From Methylobacterium gnaphalii (GTDB lineage: Bacteria > Pseudomonadota > Alphaproteobacteria > Rhizobiales > Beijerinckiaceae), in NCBI RefSeq assembly GCF_007992215.1, contig NZ_BJZV01000003.1:18749-82748 (forward strand): DNA of 64,000 nucleotides, given 5' to 3'. Position numbers and translations under genes: made by a program. The notes under the pieces were generated by a model. It was not told where the DNA came from, searched no databases, and saw only the letters and a list, made by a program, of their open reading frames with translations. Below are positions 18,896-26,776 of the stretch, piece by piece (positions within the stretch are counted from its first letter, which is position 1; every line of letters starts with the position of its first letter).

Positions 18896-19287
18896 CGCGT
18901 GGGCACGGAGCCATAACACGCGGCCACATGGCGCAGCGTATTAACTACGTACCAATCGTACAGGCGAGGCAAAAGGCAGCCGAAACCTGACTTGTTTCAT
19001 GCTGGCACACGTGAGACGGCTAGACCGAGACTGTTCGAGCGCTGGACATGGTTAACAATATTGCGGTCAATGCCTGAAAAATCCGCCGATATCGTCGAGC
19101 AACCACATTAACGTGGATATGTCGCGTCTCAGTGCGGAGATCGTCTTGGCATCCGTGTTGCGCATGGTTTCCCATTCGTTGCCGGAACGTGCCGCGGCGG
19201 CACAATCGGCGATGTGCCGAGATCAGCGCCGACCTGCCGGCTATTCCGGTGACCGACCGGTGCCTGCCGAACCGAGGCAAGAGTGAG
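18896..19287. other. Intergenic stretch before the chain-length determinant gene
   Basis: 392 bases. The part around 18930-19110 is AT-richer than its surroundings (e.g. tattaactacgtaccaatcgt) and is a plausible promoter region for the wzz/gumC-like gene. No conserved operator was recognised. Confidence 0.4.
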
Positions 19288-20769
19288 ATGTTCGATTTCG
19301 CCAGTCCCCTGCGCGGCGAACCGGTGAGGATGGTGGTGGCCGAGCCGGCCGCCCCCGCTCTCAGCCTGTCCTCGATCGCCCATCGCCTGTGGCGCGGTTC
19401 GGGCTTCATCGTGCTGTCCGGCTTGTTCATGGTGGCCGTGGCGGTGGCGGTGCTCGGCATGCTCACGCCGACCTATGTCTCGAGCATCCAGATCCTGATC
19501 GACCCGTCCGACCTGCGCAGCGTCGACAATGACGTCACCGTGCGCTCGCCTCAATCTGATGCAGGCGTCTCGCTTGCCGAGAGCCAGACGAAGGTCATCC
19601 AGTCGGACAACGTCCTGCGCCGTGTCGTATCCAAGCTCGGGCTCGATCGCGACGAGGAGTTCACGAAGCCAGACACGACCAGTCCCTTCGCCGCATTCCT
19701 CAAGAATGCCCTTGGGATGATGCCGCCCCCGGCCAGCCGCGATCCCGTCAACATGGCGCTCGACACTCTGCGTCAGAACATCCTTGTGCGTCGGCCGGAG
19801 CGCACCTTCGTGATCGACGTCCAGGCCAAGTCGAAGGACCCGCAGAAAGCCGCCAACATCGCGAATGCGATCGGTGAGGCCTATTTCGACGAAGAGGCCA
19901 GTGCCCGGACCGAGGCCGCCAAGCGCGTCTCCGACTCGCTTACCTCACGCCTCAACACGCTGCGTGAGGCGCTCGAAGACGCCGAGGGCAAGGTTGCGAG
20001 CTACCGCGCTGCCAACAAGCTGGCGACCTCTACCGGCCGGCCGTTCAACGATCAGCAGCTCGGCGACCTCAACCAGCAACTCGTCACCGCATCGATCCGC
20101 ACGGCCGAGGCGCGCTCCCGGCTCGACCAGGCCAAGAAGATGGCGGCGGGCGATGCCGGCACCGCTCTGCCGGAAATGCTGCAATCCCTCGAAATGCAGG
20201 CGCTGCGCCAGCAATATGCGACTCTCTCGCGCAACACCGCGGAGCTCGCGACCCGTCTCGGCTCCAGGCATCCGGCCATGGCCGAGATGGAGGCGCAGCA
20301 ACGCGACCTGCAGCGGCTGATTCAGGTTGAGAAGAGCCGGATCATCGAGGCGACACGTAAGGATTTCGACCGGGCTGCGGCCAGCGAGGCGGCGATCCGA
20401 AAGAACATCGACCAAGTGAAGGCAGACCTCTCGAAGTCCGACCGCGCCAGCGTCGGTCTGCGCGAGCTGGAGCGTGCCGCCGAGTCCCGACGCAGCGTCT
20501 ACGAGGCTTTCCTGAAGCGCTCGCGCGAGGCCGGTGAGCAGGAGCGGCTCAACAACACCAACGTGCGCATCATCTCGACCGCGACGCCGGCCCGCATCCG
20601 CGCCTGGCCGCCCTCGCCGCGGATTGCCCTGCCGGTGGCCTTGGTGCTCGGCCTGATGCTCGGCGGGGCGATCGCCCTGCTGCTCGGGGCCGATCGTGAC
20701 CGCAAGCGCGCCCGCAAGGCTCGGCGACCTTCTGCGGACACGCGCAGCCTGCGGGCGGCAGATGCGTGA
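19288..20769 (+). CDS. Polysaccharide co-polymerase / chain-length determinant (Wzz/GumC type)
   Basis: 493 residues. Transmembrane helix 1 (about 33-55, FIVLSGLFMVAVAVAVLGML) and helix 2 near the C-terminus (PRIALPVALVLGLMLGGAIALLLG) bracket a large periplasmic part rich in coiled coil (about 200-430), the PCP/Wzz architecture. The N-terminal segment YVSSIQILIDPSDLRSVDND is typical of GumC/ExoP. There is no Walker motif or Tyr cluster, so any cognate tyrosine autokinase would be a separate protein. It controls length or export of the polymer made by the upstream glycosyltransferases. The ATG at 19288 follows a GAGG-like sequence; the open frame extends upstream without conservation. Confidence 0.88.
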   Translation: MFDFASPLRGEPVRMVVAEPAAPALSLSSIAHRLWRGSGFIVLSGLFMVAVAVAVLGMLTPTYVSSIQILIDPSDLRSVDNDVTVRSPQSDAGVSLAESQTKVIQSDNVLRRVVSKLGLDRDEEFTKPDTTSPFAAFLKNALGMMPPPASRDPVNMALDTLRQNILVRRPERTFVIDVQAKSKDPQKAANIANAIGEAYFDEEASARTEAAKRVSDSLTSRLNTLREALEDAEGKVASYRAANKLATSTGRPFNDQQLGDLNQQLVTASIRTAEARSRLDQAKKMAAGDAGTALPEMLQSLEMQALRQQYATLSRNTAELATRLGSRHPAMAEMEAQQRDLQRLIQVEKSRIIEATRKDFDRAAASEAAIRKNIDQVKADLSKSDRASVGLRELERAAESRRSVYEAFLKRSREAGEQERLNNTNVRIISTATPARIRAWPPSPRIALPVALVLGLMLGGAIALLLGADRDRKRARKARRPSADTRSLRAADA

Positions 20770-20779
20770 GCCGACCCTC

Positions 20780-21583
20780 TCAGCTGGTCGCGACGAGCCC
20801 GTGGTGGCGCGCAGCCTCGGCCACCGTCATCACCGGAATGCCGTGCTCTGCCAGCAGGCCGAGCGTCTCGTCGAGCAGGTGTGGCGTGGCGCCCATGGGC
20901 GTCGGCTCATCCGCGATGTCGTGTGTGTACAGGATCAGCCAGCCCCGACGCGCGACGGTCCTGCGCAGGATCCGGCGCAGCCGGTCATGATCCATCACGG
21001 TGTCGAACAGGCCGTAGGCCCCGAGCATGGCCGGGTCGACGCGTCCCGCATTGGGATGCTCGTAGATCGTCCGGCAGGTATCGAAGCGCTGGGCGAGCAT
21101 GCGCTTCTGAATCAGGCCGACATCGCCGAACGGATAGCAGAAATTACGCGGCGCCCGGCCGCAGATCTCGGCGATCATGGCGCTGGAGACCTCGCATTCC
21201 CGCAGGAGGTCGAGGCCGCGCAGCGACTGCACGTTGACATGCCGGGCAGTGTGGCAGCCGATCTCGTGGCCGGCCTCCGACAGGTCGCGGATGCGCGCAC
21301 GATCGGCCACACGCCAATAGCGGTCCTGCCGCCCGCACAAGGCGGCCGCGACGAAGTAGGTTGCGCGCGCGTCGTGCCGGTCGAGGATTGCGGCGCCTGT
21401 CGTGGCCGCACTCTCGGGCACGTCATCGAAGGTGATGCTGGCAACTGGCCCATCTCCGCGCAGCGTACGGCGATGCCCAGGCACGGCACGGGCGAGAAGC
21501 CGCCAAAGCTGGCGGTCGCGACCGCCCGACCAGCCTCGTTCGATCGTGCCCATCGCCGTGTCGTTCAAAACCCGCTGACCCAC
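20780..21583 (-). CDS. Polysaccharide deacetylase (NodB domain, CE4)
   Basis: 267 residues. NodB motif 1 is ITFDDVPES with the catalytic Asp pair, motif 2 is HTARH (metal-binding histidines) and motif 3 is RNFCYPFGD. The segment WLILYTHDI is a late motif with the catalytic histidine. It would remove N- or O-acetyl groups from a polysaccharide, suiting its place within the exopolysaccharide cluster. No clear signal peptide is seen; an alternative start at the second ATG (MGTIERG) is possible. It is convergent with the chain-length gene and divergent from the GT26 gene. Confidence 0.88.
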   Translation of the reverse strand: MGQRVLNDTAMGTIERGWSGGRDRQLWRLLARAVPGHRRTLRGDGPVASITFDDVPESAATTGAAILDRHDARATYFVAAALCGRQDRYWRVADRARIRDLSEAGHEIGCHTARHVNVQSLRGLDLLRECEVSSAMIAEICGRAPRNFCYPFGDVGLIQKRMLAQRFDTCRTIYEHPNAGRVDPAMLGAYGLFDTVMDHDRLRRILRRTVARRGWLILYTHDIADEPTPMGATPHLLDETLGLLAEHGIPVMTVAEAARHHGLVATS

Positions 21584-21678
21584 GTCGCGTTCAATGCGCT
21601 GCGGCAGAACCGTCGGCCCCGCGTCGTCCAGCCGGTCGGACAGCCGCGGTCCAATGCCGTTTCGTCGGGATCGTCAGC

Positions 21679-22476
21679 ATGAGTGTTCGCCTGTTCGGGA
21701 CGACGTTCACCACGGCGAGCGCGGGAGACGTGATTGACGCTGCGGCCGCGCTGCCGCGCACCTGTCCCCGCCTCATCGTCACGGCCAATGTGGACCACAT
21801 CGTCATCCTGGCCGAAAACGCAGCATTTCGAAAGGCCTATGACGGGGCTGCAATGCGCACCCTGGACGGCATGCCGCTGGTGTGGCTGGCCCGGATCAGC
21901 GGTGCGCGCAACGTCCGCCGCATCACCGGCCACGACCTGATTGCCGCCGCTCTGACAGCACCTCAGCCGAGCGGGCGCCGGGTGTTCGTGATCGGATCGA
22001 GCGATCTTGTCGGTGCGCGGGCCGCAGCGGCCTTCGTGGCGGCTGGACTGCCCGCGGACGCGGTGGCGAGCACGACGCCTCCTTTCGGATTCGAGGAGGA
22101 CGAGCCCTATTCGCTCCGCCTCGCCGCGGAGATCAGCGCGCACGGGACGACCCTGCTCATCCTCGGGGTCGGGGCACCGAAATCCGAGATCTGGGTCGAT
22201 CGCTATGGGCCGGAACTGGGTGATCCGGTGACGCTGGCCGTCGGCGAGGCCTTGAACGTCGCGACCGGACTGGTGCCGCGGGCGCCAGCCCTGATGCAGC
22301 GGCTGTGCCTCGAATGGTTCTTTCGGTTCCTGCACGCGCCGCGCCGGCTGTTCCCGCGCTATTTCCTGCGCTCGTGGCGGTTCCTCAAGATCGCCGCCGC
22401 CTCGCGCGGCCGCGACAGCATCGATTCGGCGCTGGGACGGCAAGGCCGGACCGCCTCCTGGTCGCCTCGGGCATGA
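21679..22476 (+). CDS. WecG/TagA/CpsF-family (GT26) glycosyltransferase
   Basis: 265 residues. The LIVTANVDHIVIL segment is the family's variant of the conserved T-x-N-x-D/E-x motif, followed by LDGMPLVW and VFVIGSSDLV. The LILGVGAPKSEIWV stretch corresponds to the G-x-G-x-P-x-Q/K-E nucleotide-binding loop. The C-terminal basic segment (FFRFLHAPRRLFPRYFLRSW) is the usual membrane-association appendage. Family members transfer ManNAcA or related sugars to an undecaprenyl-linked acceptor. It is the last gene of the polysaccharide cluster. Confidence 0.9.
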   Translation: MSVRLFGTTFTTASAGDVIDAAAALPRTCPRLIVTANVDHIVILAENAAFRKAYDGAAMRTLDGMPLVWLARISGARNVRRITGHDLIAAALTAPQPSGRRVFVIGSSDLVGARAAAAFVAAGLPADAVASTTPPFGFEEDEPYSLRLAAEISAHGTTLLILGVGAPKSEIWVDRYGPELGDPVTLAVGEALNVATGLVPRAPALMQRLCLEWFFRFLHAPRRLFPRYFLRSWRFLKIAAASRGRDSIDSALGRQGRTASWSPRA

Positions 22477-22562
22477 TCTGCCGACGGCTCAAAGAGTTGG
22501 AGCAGATCTCAAGCGAAAACCCGTTGCCGCTTCTTCGAGGGTGGCTCTAGAGCCGTCACCGC

Positions 22563-23168
22563 TCAGGCCGAGGTAATGAGTTCGGGCCGCCCGACGCCGG
22601 CCCGTCCGAACAGGTCCGCGTGCCGCAGCCTGAGCGCGAGGATCAGTGTCAGGGTCTTCAGGTCAGTGATCTCGCCGGCATCGCTCATCGCCGCGAGGGC
22701 CGACAGCGGCATCTCCACCACGGTGATGTCCTCGCCCTCCTCGGCAAGGCCACCGCCCTCGCCGATCCTGTCGCTCTCATCATAAGCCCCCAGGAAGAGC
22801 TGCATCCGCTCCGTCGAGATGCCCGGCATGCTCCAGACCGAGGCGACCGGCTCCAGCCGCCTGAGCCGCAGCCCGGTCTCCTCGTAGGCCTCGCGGCGCG
22901 CGCCCTCCTCGGCATCGGCCTCATCGAGCAGGCCGGCCGGCGCCTCGATAAGATCAGTGACCCCTTCGGCATAGAAGATCGGGGCACGGAACTGCTGAAT
23001 CAGCAGCGCAACGCGGCGTTCGGGATCATAGGGCAGCACGCAAACCGCCCGACCATGGTCTTCGATCTCGCGGCTGCGGCGCGAGCCGTCGGGCATGGTC
23101 AGGTCGGCAACGAGAACAGTGCTCCAGCCCTCGTGGACGGTGCGGGTGCCTCGGATCGAGGGGGCCAT
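22563..23168 (-). CDS. Nudix hydrolase (NudK/ADP-ribose pyrophosphatase-like)
   Basis: 201 residues. The Nudix box is GLLDEADAEEGARREAYEET, with REAYEE supplying the magnesium-binding glutamates; its one-residue-shorter spacing is typical of the NudK/GDP-mannose pyrophosphatase group. The preceding FYAEGVTDLIEAPAG and following SVWSMPGISTERMQLFLG also fit that group. Substrate is likely a nucleoside-diphosphate sugar; its position after the sugar polymer cluster is suggestive only. Confidence 0.88.
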   Translation of the reverse strand: MAPSIRGTRTVHEGWSTVLVADLTMPDGSRRSREIEDHGRAVCVLPYDPERRVALLIQQFRAPIFYAEGVTDLIEAPAGLLDEADAEEGARREAYEETGLRLRRLEPVASVWSMPGISTERMQLFLGAYDESDRIGEGGGLAEEGEDITVVEMPLSALAAMSDAGEITDLKTLTLILALRLRHADLFGRAGVGRPELITSA

Positions 23169-23277
23169 GGCGTCTCCGGTGATGGCTGCATCCGGCGCAT
23201 GCCCTAGGGGGCGATCCGTACGCCAATGAGGCAGTGGCGCACCTGGGGCGCAGAACTTTGCGGAGTGTGGCTTTCGT

Positions 23278-23526
23278 TCAATCCGACGCAGCGCGAAGCA
23301 CGAACCGCGTCACGGCCCCGTCCCGCGTCTGGAATTCGAGGCGCGCCCCCTCTTCGCGGGCGGCGTTGGGGATGTCGATCGCGGCGAGCGGATCGGTCGC
23401 CGTCACGGCGAGGCGTGCACCGGGCAGCAGGGCGCGTAGAGCCTTGCGGGTACGCAGGGCCGGCAGAGGGCATTTAAGGCCGGTCAGATCGAGGGAGATC
23501 GGCGCGGCCTCGGGGACATCGGACAT
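23278..23526 (-). CDS. TusA/SirA-family sulfur-carrier-like protein
   Basis: 82 residues with the family core LDLTGLKCPLPALRTRKAL; CPLP is the CPxP motif whose Cys carries persulfide sulfur in TusA. ADPLAAIDIPN-like sequence follows, matching the second helix. It may deliver sulfur for tRNA thiolation or molybdenum cofactor enzymes such as the formate dehydrogenase in this window, but that link is inference. ATG 23526 is preferred over GTG 23541. Confidence 0.85.
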   Translation of the reverse strand: MSDVPEAAPISLDLTGLKCPLPALRTRKALRALLPGARLAVTATDPLAAIDIPNAAREEGARLEFQTRDGAVTRFVLRAASD

Positions 23527-23600
23527 GCTTGGGCATAGCACGAAAACCCCGCCGACGGCCTTAGCCGTTGGCAGGGTCGTTCAGGATCGTGCAGCCCGGC

Positions 23601-23963
23601 TCAGTAACCGTAGGGGTAGTAGCCGTAGCCATAGGCCGGATACCCGTAAGCCGGGTAGGCGTAGGCCGGCCTGCCGTAGTAGCCGTAATCGTAATAGCCG
23701 TAGCGCGGGGCTGCGCTCGCCGCGATGGCGCCGCCGATGATACCGAGCGCTGCGCCGGCGGCGAGGGCTCCGCCGTAGCCGCCGCGGCGATAGCCATAAT
23801 AACCGCCACGGCGCCAGTAGACGTGATCGACCGTGGTGTTGGCCCCGCCGACCTTGGCGGAGCTCAGCGCCGGAAGTGGCGCCGCCTGGGCTGCGGGAAG
23901 GGTCGCGGCCGTCATGCCCGCGGCGGTCAGGCCGGCGAGGGCGAAGGTGGTGAAGCGCGACAT
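23601..23963 (-). CDS. Secreted Gly/Tyr-rich protein with glycine-zipper segment
   Basis: 120 residues with a Sec signal peptide (MSRFTTFALAGLTAAGM, then a likely AQA cleavage). The mature part has GGYYGYRRGGYGG, a hydrophobic glycine zipper (GALAAGAALGIIGGAIAA) and a tail of short YPAYGY repeats. GGAG lies about 10 bases before the ATG. The glycine zipper may insert in or associate with the outer membrane, as in related envelope stress proteins. Function unknown. Confidence 0.75.
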   Translation of the reverse strand: MSRFTTFALAGLTAAGMTAATLPAAQAAPLPALSSAKVGGANTTVDHVYWRRGGYYGYRRGGYGGALAAGAALGIIGGAIAASAAPRYGYYDYGYYGRPAYAYPAYGYPAYGYGYYPYGY

Positions 23964-24100
23964 GGCGCGTATCTCCGTTGGCTGATCAAACCACCTTAAC
24001 AATTCGCATATCCGGCACCTCGTTCCCGGCCGCGCCGGAACGCGCAGAAGGCGCGTGTGATCACGCACCTCCCGGCTCACTGTCAGAGCCGCGATAGGCC

Positions 24101-25471
24101 TTAGAACGTGCAGGCGTCGAAGGCTGGCTCGACGGATTTCTGCCAGGAGCCGTCGTAATCGGCGAGGCGGTCCTCCGCATGGGTGCGACCCGCCACGACG
24201 ATTGCCTCGAGCGGTCGGAGATACATGGTCTCGTCGCGCCCGGTGCCATCGCGACGAGCGCGCGCCTGCAGACCAGCCCGACTGATCGCCAGCGCCTCGG
24301 CGGCCACCGCTCCGAGGCTCTTCCCGGCGAGCGACGTAGCGAGGCCGAGCCGCGGCGCGGTGGCGCGGGCGCATTCGCGCTCCTCGGCGCTCCATCCCTT
24401 CACGAGGTCCCAAGCTGCGTCGAGGGCGGTGGGGTCGTAGAGCAGGCCGACCCAGAAGGCGGATTGCGCGGCGATCATCGCCGGGTTGCCGACATCCGAG
24501 CCGCGCATCTCCAGGAAGCGCTTGAGGCGTACCTCTGGAAACACCGTCGAGGCGTGGTTTGCCCAGTCGGAGACGGTGGCAAACTCGCCTGGCAGCTGGT
24601 CGAGCCGCCCCTGCATCAAGTCCCGGAAAGAGGCGCCGGAGACGTCGTGATAGGTCTCGCCCCGCTTGACGAAGTACATTGGCACGTCGAGCAGCCAGTC
24701 GACATAGCCCTCGTAGCCGAACCCCTGCTCGAATGCCTGCGGGAACATGCCGGTGCGGTGGCGGTCGGTGTCGCGCCAGATCTCGGAGCGGCGCGAGAGG
24801 AAGCCGTTCGGACGGCCATCGGTGAAGGGTGAATTGGCAAAGAGTGCCGTCGCCACTGGCTGCAGGGCGAGGGAGACGCGCAGCTTCCTCACCATGTCGG
24901 CCTCGGAGGAGAAGTCGACATTGACCTGCACGGTTGCCGTGCGCAGCATCATGTCGTGGCCGAGGCTGCCGACCTTCGGCATGTAGCCGTGCATGATGCG
25001 GTAGCGGCTCTTCGGCATCAGCGGAGTTTCTTCCCGCGTCCATTTCGGGCTCATGCCGAGGTCGAGGAAGCCGATGCCGAGCGGGTCGGCGGCGCACATC
25101 AGGGCGTAGAGATGGGCGCGCAACTCGCTCATGGTCTTGTGCACGTCGGGCACAGGCGCGCCGGACAGCTCGAACTGTCCGCCGGGCTCGATTGAGATGG
25201 CACCGCCGCCCCGCGTCGACGCCAGGCCGATGATGTTGCCGGCGTCGAGGATCGGCTCCCAGCCGGTCTCGCGGCCGAAGCGTTCGAGCAGCTTCCGGAT
25301 GCCCCGCTCGCCTTCATAGGGCACTGGGGTATGGGTCTCGCGGTAGAACGGTATCGCCTCGTGCTCGGTGCCGATGGCGAATTGTTCCGGTGGTTTCTCC
25401 CCCACGGAGAACCACTCGATCAACTCGGCCCGCTTGGTGAGCGGGGTCGTGTCTGAGGTATCGCGCGCCAT
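24101..25471 (-). CDS. gshA: Glutamate-cysteine ligase
   Basis: 456 residues of the plant/alphaproteobacterial GCS2 type, the first step of glutathione synthesis (ATP + Glu + Cys). QFAIGTEHEA near residue 30 begins the active-site strand; ISIEPGGQFELSG is the signature of this subgroup, and RYRIMHGYMPKVG and the MLRTATVQVNVDFSS block fit it too. Glutathione is also the cofactor for the GST encoded at 43.4 kb. The end is normal (KSVEPAFDACTF). It is the only gene on this strand between the Gly/Tyr-rich and arsR genes. Confidence 0.93.
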   Translation of the reverse strand: MARDTSDTTPLTKRAELIEWFSVGEKPPEQFAIGTEHEAIPFYRETHTPVPYEGERGIRKLLERFGRETGWEPILDAGNIIGLASTRGGGAISIEPGGQFELSGAPVPDVHKTMSELRAHLYALMCAADPLGIGFLDLGMSPKWTREETPLMPKSRYRIMHGYMPKVGSLGHDMMLRTATVQVNVDFSSEADMVRKLRVSLALQPVATALFANSPFTDGRPNGFLSRRSEIWRDTDRHRTGMFPQAFEQGFGYEGYVDWLLDVPMYFVKRGETYHDVSGASFRDLMQGRLDQLPGEFATVSDWANHASTVFPEVRLKRFLEMRGSDVGNPAMIAAQSAFWVGLLYDPTALDAAWDLVKGWSAEERECARATAPRLGLATSLAGKSLGAVAAEALAISRAGLQARARRDGTGRDETMYLRPLEAIVVAGRTHAEDRLADYDGSWQKSVEPAFDACTF

Positions 25472-25717
25472 GCGCCAGCTTCCCGGGACGAAACGTTCGA
25501 ATGAACGGGCGAGGCGCGCGAGCCCGCAGCGTCGTGCCGCGGAAAAGACCGCGACCGGCCCGACTGAGATGTCGTGTGCTTAATCCACGGCGCAAGCCCG
25601 GACAACGTGGGGCCGTTTGCCGATGCGGCAAGGCAGTGCCGTGCCGCGAACCGTGCTCGACGGCCTTCCGGAGACCCAGAACGATACAGTGTCTTGCCGG
25701 TGCGCTGGATCGGTGCA

Positions 25718-26074
25718 ATGATCAACCATATGGTTGAGTATCATCGATCCAGCCTCGACGGCGTGTTTCACGCGCTCGCAGATTCGACCCGCCGGTCGAT
25801 GATCCGGCAACTCGCAGGTGGCCAGCGCACCGTGACCGAGTTGTCGCGGCCCTTCGACATGTCGCTAGCGGCCGCGTCAAAGCATGTGAAGGTTCTCGAA
25901 AGAGCCGGGCTCGTGCGGCGCGCGGTCGATGGGCGCGTTCATCGGTGTTCGCTGGAGACTGGTCCGCTGGCCGAGGCGCATGATTGGCTGCGCTCATATG
26001 AGGGCTTCTGGAACCAGCGTCTCGACGCCCTCGAAGGCCTGTTGACCTCGTCGCCAAAGCGGACCGACGGATGA
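25718..26074 (+). CDS. ArsR-family transcriptional regulator
   Basis: 118 residues with the winged-helix fold: VFHALADSTRRSMIRQLAG, then TVTELSRPFDMSLAAASKHV (recognition helix) and LERAGLVRRAVDGRVHRC (wing). It lacks the metal-binding CVC motif of metal sensors; this subgroup is typically paired with an AHSA1/SRPBCC gene, as here (4-base overlap). A 16-bp perfect palindrome at 25722-25737 covers the region of two candidate starts (25718 and 25730) and is a likely self-operator. Confidence 0.9.
   Translation: MINHMVEYHRSSLDGVFHALADSTRRSMIRQLAGGQRTVTELSRPFDMSLAAASKHVKVLERAGLVRRAVDGRVHRCSLETGPLAEAHDWLRSYEGFWNQRLDALEGLLTSSPKRTDG
25722..25737. promoter_or_regulatory. Candidate ArsR operator (16-bp perfect palindrome)
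   Basis: TCAACCATATGGTTGA is identical to its reverse complement and spans the ATG at 25730. ArsR-family dimers bind such palindromes, so the operon is probably autorepressed from this site. The assignment rests on symmetry and position only. Confidence 0.55.
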
Positions 26075-26520
26075 CCGAGCGCGAGCCCGCCGTCGTCCTG
26101 ACCCGAACCATCAAGGCGCCGCGCGCCGAGGTGTTTCGTGCCTGGACGGATCCGTCGCTGCTTCAGCGCTGGCTCGCCCCCGGAGCCAACGTCGTTGAAT
26201 CGGCCGAGACGGATCTGCGGGTCGGTGGACGTTTCCTGCTGCGCACGCGCGGCCCGGATGGCCTGCGCCACGCTATCTCCGGCACCTACCTATCGATCGA
26301 ACCCGACCGGCATCTCACGCAAACCTGGATCTACGACGGTCCTCTGGATCTGTCGGCCGGCGAAGAGACGCTGCTATCCGTCGACCTCGCAGACCTTGGC
26401 GAGGCGGTTACCGAGCTGCGCCTGACGCATCGCCGGATCACCCGGTCGGACGTGCGCGACGCCTACCGGGGCGACTGGCCGAGCTGCTTCGACAAGCTCA
26501 AGACCATTCTCGATCACTGA
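26071..26520 (+). CDS. SRPBCC/AHSA1-domain protein
   Basis: 149 residues: VVLTRTIKAPRAEVFRAWTD at the N-terminus and WLAPGANVV, then the beta sheet ISGTYLSIEPDRHLTQTW, and a C-terminal helix (GDWPSCFDKLKTIL). This is the START-like ligand-binding fold of Aha1/activator-of-Hsp90 homologues. It overlaps arsR by ATGA, a widespread two-gene arrangement whose ligand is usually unknown. The small membrane gene follows 19 bases later, so all four genes may be one operon. Confidence 0.88.
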   Translation: MTEREPAVVLTRTIKAPRAEVFRAWTDPSLLQRWLAPGANVVESAETDLRVGGRFLLRTRGPDGLRHAISGTYLSIEPDRHLTQTWIYDGPLDLSAGEETLLSVDLADLGEAVTELRLTHRRITRSDVRDAYRGDWPSCFDKLKTILDH

Positions 26521-26539
26521 ACAGGACAAGGGAGACGCC

Positions 26540-26776
26540 ATGTCGGGGCATATCGCCACCGCGCCGTCGCTGCGGCGGCTCGTCATAGCCTGGTTCGCCC
26601 TCGACGCTGTCTTGGCGCTCGCGCCGCCGCTCTACTGGACGATGGACGGGAAGACGACGCCGGTGCTCGGCATCCCGGCGGCCCTCTTCTACTTCCTCGC
26701 CGTCGGTCTTTGCATCACCGCGAGCTTGATCGTGGCCTGGCTCGTCGAGCCGTCAGATGAGGAGGCCGCGGCGTGA
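26540..26776 (+). CDS. Small membrane protein preceding a sodium:solute symporter (DUF3311-like)
   Basis: 78 residues with two hydrophobic segments (LVIAWFALDAVLALAPPLYW and ALFYFLAVGLCITASLIVAW). AAGGGAGA precedes the ATG. The VLGIPAALFYF middle resembles DUF3311 proteins, which commonly sit directly before SSS-family monocarboxylate symporters; here it overlaps the symporter start by four bases. It is probably an accessory subunit. Confidence 0.7.
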   Translation: MSGHIATAPSLRRLVIAWFALDAVLALAPPLYWTMDGKTTPVLGIPAALFYFLAVGLCITASLIVAWLVEPSDEEAAA

